Shown here piece by piece: positions 10,072 through 17,328 of a stretch of 22,364 bases of DNA. This stretch comes from Tricholomella constricta (lineage: Eukaryota; Basidiomycota; Agaricomycetes; Agaricales; Lyophyllaceae), in NCBI GenBank assembly GCA_013368375.1, contig JAACJP010000083.1, positions 1 through 22,364 of the forward strand. Reading direction: 5' to 3'. Each line of letters begins with the position of its first letter. Position 1 is the first letter of the stretch. Both the position numbers and the translations under genes were made by a program. The notes under the pieces were generated by a model. It searched no databases. It was not told where the DNA came from and saw nothing but the letters and a program-made list of their open reading frames with translations.

Positions 10072-10570
10072 CGATGAGGACAAGGTAATGTACCTCCGCG
10101 TTATCACGGCACATACCGGGTCCCAACCCTTCCAGAACTCGACGCGACAAGCTATCGTTGGCGCCAGCATTCGATACGAGGGCTCAGGCAGAGCCGACGC
10201 TGCTCTGCACGATGGGAGGTGTCACTTGAACATGACGAGGACAGGATATAGGTGCGTAATATACTTTCGCAACACCACGGCACACACTGTCTCAACCCTT
10301 CTAGAACTCGACGGCGACAGGCTATCATTTGCGCCATTATTCGCTACGAGGGCTCAGGCAGCGCCGACGTTACTCTACATGATGGGAGGCGTCACCTAAA
10401 CATGACAAGGACAAGGTACAGGTGCGTAACATACATTCACAACACTACGGCACGCACTGAGTCTCAACCCTTCCAGAACACGATGTCGACAAGATCTCGT
10501 TATGCCAGCATTCGCTGCGGGGGTTCAAGCAGCGTCAACGCTGCTCCAAACGATGGAAGGTGTCACCTGA
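10072..10570 (+). repeat. Tandem array of ~170-bp intron-plus-exon modules, about three copies
   Basis: Equivalent positions recur at 169-172 bp (CAACCCTT words at 10124, 10293 and 10465; GATGG words at 10211, 10381 and 10552). Each unit has a donor-like site (GTAATG at 10085; GTGCGT at 10252 and 10422), a pyrimidine-rich CAACCCTTC tract and a CAG/TAG acceptor ending at 10135, 10304 or 10476. These would be introns of 51, 53 and 55 nt, each followed by an exon of about 116 nt encoding RYEGSGxAD-x2-LHDGR-x-HLNMTRT. Splicing the second putative intron (10252-10304) joins copies 1 and 2 in the frame of the shared peptide. Copy 1 is one base short and copy 3 has indels, so the array is decaying. 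A partial fourth copy (ATGAGGACAAG) precedes it at 10074-10084. No protein family recognised. Confidence 0.65.
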
Positions 10571-10761
10571 AGACTGAGAATCAGCAGAGAAGGACGAGAC
10601 GAGCCCGCGGTAGGGACATACCAATGTTTGCCAGAATCCGCCAATCCACATCCTACGTTGCCGAAAACGGTGCCTATGTGCTTCTACTCAATGCGACAGC
10701 TCGGCGACGGTGGCAAATCTGGCGATGCGCTCTGATAGCAACAAGATGCGACGGATTGGTC

Positions 10762-11145
10762 TCACGGCCATTGGGCTGTGTGGTGGATGATGCCTTGGAA
10801 GGCGTCGAGCCCCTTGTATTCGGGGTAGAGGGCTTGGACGCAAATCCGGTGCAGAGGAGAGATGAGGAAGCGGGGGCGGACGGTATGCCCGTTCTGTGTC
10901 GAGACGTCGAGACGACGCAGCGGTCTGTGGGGCTGTCGAAATAAGCAGCGGTGACGCGCGTGTCGAAGGACATGTCGCGCTTCAGGTCGAGCTTCTTGTC
11001 GACGTACGCGAAATAATCGACGAGCTCCTGGCGCCCCGGGAATCGCTCTGTCCATTCCCACTCCTTCCAGAGCTCCTCGATGGAGAGTTGGTAGATGGAG
11101 AAATCGGAGTCGACAAGGACGATGAGATCGGAAGGTCGTGAAGAG
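10762..11145 (-). pseudogene. Type I Baeyer-Villiger monooxygenase fragment, multiply frameshifted
   Basis: On the minus strand VDSDFSIYQLSIEELWKEW, RFPGRQELVDYFAYVDKKLD and SFDTRVTAAYFDSP are followed, in alternating frames, by NGHTVRPRFLI, LLCTGFASKP, LYPEYKGLDA and FQGIIHHTAQWP. The last piece (10765-10800) fits the type I fingerprint FxGxxxHxxxW(P/D). Intact enzymes of this flavin- and NADPH-dependent family are about 500-600 residues long and turn ketones into esters or lactones. Here only about 130 residues survive, with at least three frameshifts (near 10910, 10865 and 10830). The N-terminal FAD-binding GxGxxG and the C-terminal half are missing. It is dead. Confidence 0.85.
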
Positions 11146-11529
11146 GACAAGGTACGCACTCTAACCGAACACTCCATCAGACATTGACTACTCTCGAATG
11201 CCATCCCATGACCAGACGCTACGCTGACTGCCGCCAACTATGGCAACACGATGACTGCCTTCATGTCATGTGACTTCAGAATCCTTGGGCTCGAGTATCG
11301 ACAGCGCATTCAGTATGGCTTGCTAGTCTTTGAGAACTTGGGACCAGCTTCTATGCACACATAAGTATGTTTTGTACAATATGTAAAACCTCCTGTTTTT
11401 CTGTATATCCTCGCACTTCCTCCAGGAAGTGCCTGTTGTCATGTGACCCTCACGCGAAATCTGCAAGACGTATATCTTCTGGTCATCGTCCTCAACAACG
11501 TGCTCGCTTCTGCTCCCATATTCACATCT
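11146..11529. other. Intergenic between the pseudogene and the GARxGAGRK gene
   Basis: 384 bp with no supported gene. 11146-11157 (AGGACAAGGTAC) repeats the module-boundary word of the 10.1-10.6 kb array. 11440-11529 directly precedes the ATG at 11530 and should hold the 5' UTR. Confidence 0.4.
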
Positions 11530-12160
11530 ATGTCTAAATCTACATCGAAGCATGGTGGTGCTCGGGTTGGTGCAGGCCGAAAATCCAAGCTGTCCCAAAT
11601 GCAACAAAATCTTTTCGAGAGCAACTCTGTGGCTGGAACACCTGGTCGTCCAAGCCCGTTTTTTGCAAGGCGCTCAAACACGAACCCTGCTTCTGAGAGA
11701 TCAGCTGAAGGGATTGGCCACGGCCCTGTAGACGAATCAGGTATGTAGCTTTGATATCATCATTCACGTTGACAGAACTGATGCAATCTCGCGTGTACTA
11801 GATCCAAATGTTCTTACGCCCGATGAGTACACTCGTTTTCAATCGGAATGGAATGATATTCAAGAACTCGAGACAAATGAAGGACAAGGAGATGCTGAGG
11901 TTGAAGAAAGCCTTTTTGATAATGAGAACGACGATGATCTGCTTGACGCGATGAGACAAGCAGAACAGGAATCCAAGGAAGAAGATAAATCGGAGGGAAT
12001 ACATGATGCCTACCTTCGTGGTGTTAGAGATATGCTGAAGGCTCAAATTGCATCCTCAGGCCAGCCGACATGCTACAAAAGCGGGACATTTTGGATTTAT
12101 CCGAAGGATCCGTTATTTGCGCTCGATGCGACGAAGAATAGTTCCGAGTTCTATTTATAG
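11530..12160 (+). CDS. GARxGAGRK-motif protein, probably truncated leader of a large repeat-family protein
   Basis: Exons 11530-11740 and 11802-12160 (61-nt GTATGT...CTAG intron, phase 1) give 189 residues. The N-terminus MSKSTSKHGGARVGAGRKSK carries a basic GARxGAGRK motif, then a Ser/Pro stretch (GTPGRPSPFFARR), an acidic helix-like part (TPDEYTRFQSEWNDIQELE) and CYKSGTFWIYPKDPLFALDA before TAG. The same order (GARPGAGRK-like, FFxPR, acidic, a [GT]FW-x-PxDPxFAL motif) opens long agaricomycete proteins that continue into a domain of unknown function and sometimes a helicase. I recall these as the DUF6729 group; this is from memory. Here the frame stops at that point, so the copy is likely truncated, although it is spliced and open throughout. 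Nuclear or DNA-binding role is inferred only. Confidence 0.7.
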
Positions 12161-12210
12161 AACGAGGTTTTGTATTTTGCCTCGGTGCGTGGGACAGTTG
12201 GCAAAATCAA

Positions 12211-12251
12211 GTGATAGGATCATTTATGATTGCATCAACTGATCCTATCAC
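12211..12251. repeat. Perfect 12-bp hairpin between convergent genes
   Basis: GTGATAGGATCA (12211-12222) and TGATCCTATCAC (12240-12251) are exact complements around a 17-base loop. A 10-bp palindrome ATCACGTGAT (12252-12261) follows at once, and a 12-bp palindrome CCCGGGCCCGGG lies at 12286-12297. They lie in the 281-bp gap between the stops at 12160 (plus) and 12442 (minus). Confidence 0.75.
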
Positions 12252-12441
12252 ATCACGTGATCTTTCCGTTCCGCTTATCATCTACCCCGGGCCCGGGTCT
12301 TAATGGTGGAGGGCGCACGGCGATGTGAATTGTTTCTTTTCCGAGTTATTCATAACATATTTAACAAGTTCTAAGCGCTGATATTCTATGTACTATGTAT
12401 GCTCGTTACCAACAATAAAAAAGCTATCGCTGCGTAGCGCC

Positions 12442-13729
12442 CTACTTATTCCTGTGGTGCCTCCTTGCCCTATCCTCATAGTCTTCCGCGGCCTTGTCTG
12501 TACCTTTTTTTTCTGTGCTTGGCCCGGCCCCTCGTCGTCGCTGTCGTTCCTCATACGCCTTGTCATCATCCTTCATATGCGCCTCGAATAGCATCTGCGC
12601 ATCATCAATTGTGATCCTGGTCTGGTAGCCATCTCTGCTCCGCGCTAGTTCGTTCTTTGGAATCTGATTCAATACGATGGTGCTACATATCACGGTGTCT
12701 TCGGTGTTTGGAAATCGTTCAACGTCATGGACGTTGACTAACAGTTGGAAAGCCCATAGTGTGTCGTGGGGCACGCTGGGATCGTCGTTTCTGTAGAGTT
12801 CATTGATTTTCTTCTCCGAGGCGTCCAACTTTGCGCTTAGTGACGTGAGGTATGGGTGCGTTCGGTCGATGATGTCGCACCTCAGAAATTTTAGCTCGTG
12901 ATAACTGGAAGCCGGCTTTCCAGCGGTCTTGCTAGTGACCAAGACCCTTAGCACGCCTCGTGATGTAGTGAGATGTTCGATGGATCGCGGGAGGCCAGTG
13001 TTCATGTGCGCCAGCACACAGTACATTCCCGCAAGGTCCCAGGCGTATTGTTGGTTCCATCGAAATAACATGTCTTCCACGGGCGTGCTGGATTCTCCCC
13101 GAACATCTTTGCAGACAGGGGCATGTGCGCTCCAGTGTTTTCCTTGACAGTCCTTGTCCTACAGGAAACATGTGAGACGGTTAACACTCAGCAGGTCTAA
13201 CACGACCGTCACTGACACAGTATCCCATGGCTCGACAGTTGTTACACCACCGAGTGTTGCGGAGACTGTTCGCCTTTCCGCATCCGGCACAATGTTCTTT
13301 GGCTAGCTGAGCAAATTGTGGTGAGCATTTAGCATGGGTGTTTTGTCATTTTGTAAATGCACCATTGCCCAAATCTCCTTATCTGTAAATCCTTTCTTCA
13401 CTCTCAGGACCATGCATGCAGTTTTGGTGCATTGGCCTGCCTTCACCGTCTGCAACCATTCTTCAAGGTTGATTTGCGTGGATGCTGGGGCGATAACGTG
13501 GAACATTGTAAAGTGTTTGGGCTGCACTTTGGCTGCAGTGAGATGACCTTTCACGTATCTTTTCCCGTGACTCGCTCTGTTACATACTATTTGGTCATTG
13601 CGTTGTGTGTGGTCTGCACCCACCTGCTTTTCTTTGCTGCACAACTTGCCTGTGGGCCTTCACTATGGCTTCCTCTTTGGTAGGACCTTTGACCTCAAAG
13701 TACATTGAAAAACATCTCCCAGGCACCAT
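12442..13729 (-). CDS. MYND-type zinc-finger protein
   Basis: Four exons, 13729-13624, 13532-13363, 13306-13217 and 13158-12442, encode 360 residues. Splicing exons 2-4 (56- and 58-nt introns) assembles a textbook MYND finger at residues 98-138: CAGC-x11-CNNCRAMGYC-DKDC-x7-H-x3-C. MYND domains are protein-protein interaction modules of transcription and chromatin regulators. Before it lie KVQPKHFTMFHVIAPAS and KKGFTDKEIWAM; after it about 220 residues without a known catalytic domain, ending in a Lys/Arg/Glu-rich tail. No SET-domain motif is seen. Start ATG 13729 (MVPGRCFSMYFEVKG) depends on a 91-nt intron with donor GTGGGT and is the least certain part, though the joined frame is open. Exon 1 overlaps exon 1 of the opposite-strand gene at 13665. 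A promoter inside a coding exon, or an alternative start, is implied. Confidence 0.85.
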
Positions 13730-14521
13730 TGGTAAAAGGCTGTTGAGTTACGTACGTTCCTACTCCTTTCCTCTCAGTGCCCGCATGTATTGCATTTAAT
13801 ATTGTTCTTTATTTCTATCAGTTAGGACGACCGGTCGTTTGTGAATGCGCCGCCGACGTCAAACTACCAAATGCAATCTGGTGCCCACACTGCATGACCA
13901 AGGCTTTTTGCGTTAGTCTGATCCCCCTTGTGCTGCACGCTGAACCCCGTACTGACTGATTTCTGTGATTGTTCACAGAGCCACAGCTGCCTCGCCTCTC
14001 ACCTCAAAGCTGGCAACATGAAATGTTTCTATTTGATGCCAAAGACGCCACAGGGATTTATGCTCTTACAGTGGTGCCGAAAGCATGGCCGTCTCTTGGC
14101 AGGCATCATCTTCATTGTAGCTCGTCTCCACCATCCACACAGTGACGGCGTCTCCTTCTGTGCTACGCATTATGCTGATATCACGGTTGTTGCACGCAAT
14201 GCTACGAACCTTCCTCCTGCATTGTCCAACATCTCCTACGCAGGCCTCTCATTGCACGCCAAAAATGGATATTATCCAGGTCGATATTATCATCCGTCCA
14301 GCCTCTGCTCTCAGGATGGCTTCAACATAGGACTTCTTATCACTCTGAACAAAACCAATCCTCCTACTCCACCTGCTGACCCTTCTAAATTTGATGACGG
14401 GTTCAACACCTTTTTAATCTCTACGCTTGACTGGCCGCGCGACTTCTGGCCCATCACAACTGTTGTTCTCAAAGGGTTACTAGACGCGATGGTGAGGGAT
14501 GACTTCGATTTGGGTGCTTGA
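13665..14521 (+). CDS. MYND-like zinc-finger protein
   Basis: Exons 13665-13751, 13822-13911 and 13979-14521 give 239 residues, with introns of 70 nt (GTACGT...ATCAG) and 67 nt (GTTAGT...CACAG). ATG 13665 has an A at -3 and G at +4. After MASSLVGPLTSKYIEKHLPG, residues 36-75 form a cysteine cluster: C-x-C, C-x2-C-x5-C, C-x3-C, then H and C (CPHCMTKAFC joined by splicing to SHSCLASH). Spacing of the second half is MYND-like, but the first pair is CxC and the usual x7-H-x3-C ending is x3-H-x7-C, so zinc may be bound in a variant way. The remainder (KCFYLMPKTPQG, SLDWPRDFWPI-like segment) is unfamiliar. It is head to head with, and overlaps, the canonical MYND gene; shared regulation is likely but unproven. 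Confidence 0.75.
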
Positions 14522-14754
14522 GAGGTATGTAAGAACAATTCTACCACTCAGACTGCACTCTCCGCCCTCACATCCATTGCTTCTGGTAGGGACTGCGCAC
14601 CAACTCCGACTTCACCTGCATTTCATGTGAGCCTGTCCGAACATCACCTGGTCTTGGGACAGAAGGTGAGGGAGCATTGGGCGGGAATCAGGGAGCATCG
14701 TCGCAGTTTATCGGTGACTAGTGTATCGCGGCGCTCGGTATATACAGTTTATGG

Positions 14755-14996
14755 CTAGAATGGCAGATCATGCTTGATCATATGAGCTTGAAAGCGAGAG
14801 AGCTCCCTCTGGTGGTCGTCGTAGATGTCTTGGTAGTCCATGCCAAATTTGGTGTCAATGTGGATACTCGTTGCCCATTCCCATGCTGGCTGTGGTGCGC
14901 GTGCTTCCCGTGCTATGGGAATGGCTTTATAGGCACCTGATATAGATTCTTGTAGATATGTTGGAAGAAATCTGATGGAAGGCGCAGTTTACTCAT
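14755..14996 (-). CDS. Small two-exon protein, unknown
   Basis: Exons 14996-14937 and 14889-14755 join across a 47-nt intron (GTGCCT...CACAG) in frame to give 64 residues: it starts MSKLRLPSDFFQHIYKNLYQ and later has SIHIDTKFGMDYQDIYDDHQ before TAG 14755-14757. Both halves look coding, and each alone is closed by a nearby stop, which supports the splice. It may be the 3' end of a longer gene: minus-strand frames between 15040 and 15266 are protein-like but could not be joined convincingly. Convergent with the MYND-like gene ending at 14521. No family recognised. Confidence 0.5.
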
Positions 14997-15459
14997 TTGT
15001 GTTGTGGAGTGAGCCAGGTGCAAAAGACTCGGGATTCAGTTAAGACCGTTCAGACCACAATCGTCGTGTCGGTGACCATCGCGTTGTACGCGATTTGGCT
15101 CGCAGCTCGAGGTGAAGGTGTCTGGTGCACTAGGGTACCAGAGGGCCTCTGCTGTTCCAATGATTGTCCTCTGGTAGCCTGGACTACGACACCGTAGACG
15201 GCAAGATACCACGCTTCCCGAACGCGACAGGCCTAGTCGTTGCCATGTTCTCGATCGACACGGCAAGGGGTGTTGTGCATGAGAGTGTCAATTGGCGCAT
15301 CGCCGATGCATTACTAGTTCTGATTGGGCAGCTCAAGATACTGAGGACAACATCAACATTTAGGTAAAGTCGGTCATTTGTTTGTGGTTATCACGCTGGA
15401 CATAGTACAAATATATACTGTGAATGCCAATTTGTCGGTCAACCTTCTGATGCCGGCAC
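14997..15459. other. Unresolved stretch, possible further exons
   Basis: A minus-strand frame at about 15040-15235 is open for some 60 codons and looks protein-like (WYLAVYGVVVQATRGQ, then AASQIAYNAMVTDTTIVV) but lacks a start codon. I could not find splice sites linking it to 14755-14996. Treat as possible coding DNA, not as a gene. Confidence 0.3.
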
Positions 15460-17010
15460 TTAGTTAACTCTATCTATATCCATGCTTCGCTTACTTCCTT
15501 GTGTCCCTTCATTGTCGTCTACCTCGTCATACATAACTTTGCGTTTCAGCACGGAGTTTGATGTCTGCGGAGCGACGTGAATTTTCGTACCAGGAGCCTT
15601 CTGTTTCGATCTTGTGAGTTGTCATTATTTTGGCTTCCGTCATCAACGCACCTGACTGAAGGCTCCGTTTATCAGTGCGATTGAGCGCAGCACTGTAATC
15701 ATCTTATATCTGTCACCCTTCAAAGGAACCACGACAAACGAGACTTGAATCTCGATGATGTCGCCAATGCGGAACATCTGCGGCCCTACTTTCTCATGCC
15801 TATATATCCTTGAGCTCTGATGCATATCCGGAAGTCTCGTAGCACTCACGTCGTTTTACCGTCTTCAGTGGTGCGTCGCCTGAAATACATGACCTCATTG
15901 TCGTCGGTATGGATATGTCGTGATTCTTGTGCCATTTTCTCTAATACGCGCTTAGGGTCTACAAGGTTCCCGAAAGGAACCTCGTCGTCCTGACTTTCGT
16001 TTTTGGGTGACATGTAGCGGTTTGATGCCTCCAGTACGTCGTTACCAACTCCGTCACTTGCTGTGGCGGTCCAGCATTCGAGTGCGCCCTGCGGGAAGTG
16101 TCTATCGAAGTAACCGTATATTTCGCCAATCGAACATAGTGCCGCGCTGAATGCCGTCGTCCCAAGCCCCGCGAGCTTGATACTCTGGCGAAGGTATTTG
16201 TATCTTGCATTTGCTATGCTGGATCGCTGTTAGGCCAATCGTTTCCCATGTCTTAATTGGCTGCTCACTCACCGGGGTTTTGTGAGAATTGGCGGCAAAT
16301 CCTTGTCTAACAAGCTTCCTTGCAAAGAAAACACTATCTCTTCCTTCTGTCCATCCTCAGCTTCGCCTACAAGTCTCCAAGTCTTCGGTCTTTCCATCGC
16401 TTGCACCTTGATACCGTCAGCCCAGCCTGGCATCTGAATTCAGACTATAGGTGAGCATGATACCTGCGCTGAGCTCTGAAGTTTCCCACCTGGACAATTC
16501 TCGATAAGCGTCGATCAACCCCGCCAATGGCTGTAATCGAAGATTGCTCCAGATATTGTGCTATAAATTGGCTGTGGGTGTGCGTCCAAGCTCATAATTG
16601 AACGTCGCACCTGCTGTTGGCCTTTCCATTGCCTGGATATGTTGTTTTTCTTTCTATGAGGTTCGAGATTGCTTCTGTCGTGTCTGACTGATGTAAATGT
16701 GGTCCCTTTTCCCAATCGCTCAGACGACAGGATCACTTGACAGAATCGCGTCTCTTGCCCTGTTTTGAGCCATCTCCTCGGCCAAATCTCTTGCCTTGTT
16801 TTGAGCCATCTCCTCGGCCAAATGCTTCGTCCGTTTTCTAATTGCTGACACCATTTCTTTTTCTGTAGCTTGAATATCTGCACCACGCAACTCCACCTTC
16901 TGCTGAAGATGCTTGCCCTTCAACCAATGATGCAATTGGTCATCTGGCTTTGGCTTGGTCGCTTCTCTTCCCCGAACGATCGTCTCCCGTCAGAGTGTCT
17001 CCTTAATCAT
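15460..17010 (-). CDS. Agaricomycete family protein with GDI-IE-QVSFVVVPLKG core; N-terminus damaged
   Basis: Clean exons: 16571-16490, 16433-16273, 16218-15850, 15808-15652 and 15600-15460, with introns of 56, 54, 41 and 51 nt, all joining in frame. They encode SSITAIGGVDRRLSRIVQMP, GWADGIKVQAM, YKYLRQSIKLAGLGTTAFSA, CSIGEIYGYFDRHFPQGALE, VPFGNLVDPKRVLEKMAQES and RIGDIIEIQVSFVVVPLKGD, then a basic tail to TAA 15460. This order recurs in a large agaricomycete multigene family of unknown function (memory only). Another exon, 16611 upward, joins through a 39-nt intron. Upstream there is one frame break near 16719-16726 (SSDPVV / LSDWEKG), a 36-bp duplication (LAEEMAQNKARD twice, 16761-16832) and a TGA at 16990-16992 after the likely ATG 17010. 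Either a young pseudogene or a missed exon. Confidence 0.65.
16761..16832 (-). repeat. 36-bp tandem duplication (12 residues)
   Basis: TGTTTTGAGCCATCTCCTCG recurs at exactly 36 bp (16761 and 16797). On the minus strand it encodes LAEEMAQNKARD / LAEEMAQNRARD, an amphipathic-looking helix repeat. Confidence 0.85.
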
Positions 17011-17328
17011 TCCTTGCCTGGTTCATTTCGATCCATCTGTTCGGTCCTATTAACTTCTCTTCTTTCGCTGGCTCGTTTTGCATAGGTATTCTTCCCATCT
17101 GCTATGCTGTTGCATGAAATTGACGCGCCTAATCAGGGGTTGTGCCAAATTGAGATCAGAAGGTCTGCAAGCCTTCTGCATCGTGTTCAAGGTTCTGAGC
17201 TTCTTTTGTGCTTTCACGATGCATAGGATTGCATGGCTTATGCCTTGTTTGCTCCTCTCCTGGACTCGTATAAAATCTTCGGTATTCCAATATGCACTTC
17301 TGTCCCCCCTTTCAACTCTTTCTTCGTC
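17011..17328. other. Divergent intergenic region (318 bp)
   Basis: Lies between the start of the minus-strand core-family gene and the plus-strand 21-exon gene, so it may be a bidirectional promoter. It is C/T-rich on the plus strand just before 17329. Open frames here on both strands (17078-17419, 17050-17373) look random. Confidence 0.45.

Noticed and set aside
10072..10570. Repeats considered as a CRISPR-like or satellite array
   Set aside because: Units of 170 bp without constant spacers; eukaryotic context; open exon and splice signals explain them better.
10252..10944. 230-codon open frame on the plus strand
   Set aside because: Runs through putative introns of the module array and then antisense to the Baeyer-Villiger relic; a chance frame.
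15036..15266. ATG-less minus-strand frame rich in Arg/Cys
   Set aside because: A competing frame in the same stretch looks more protein-like; neither has a start or splice support.
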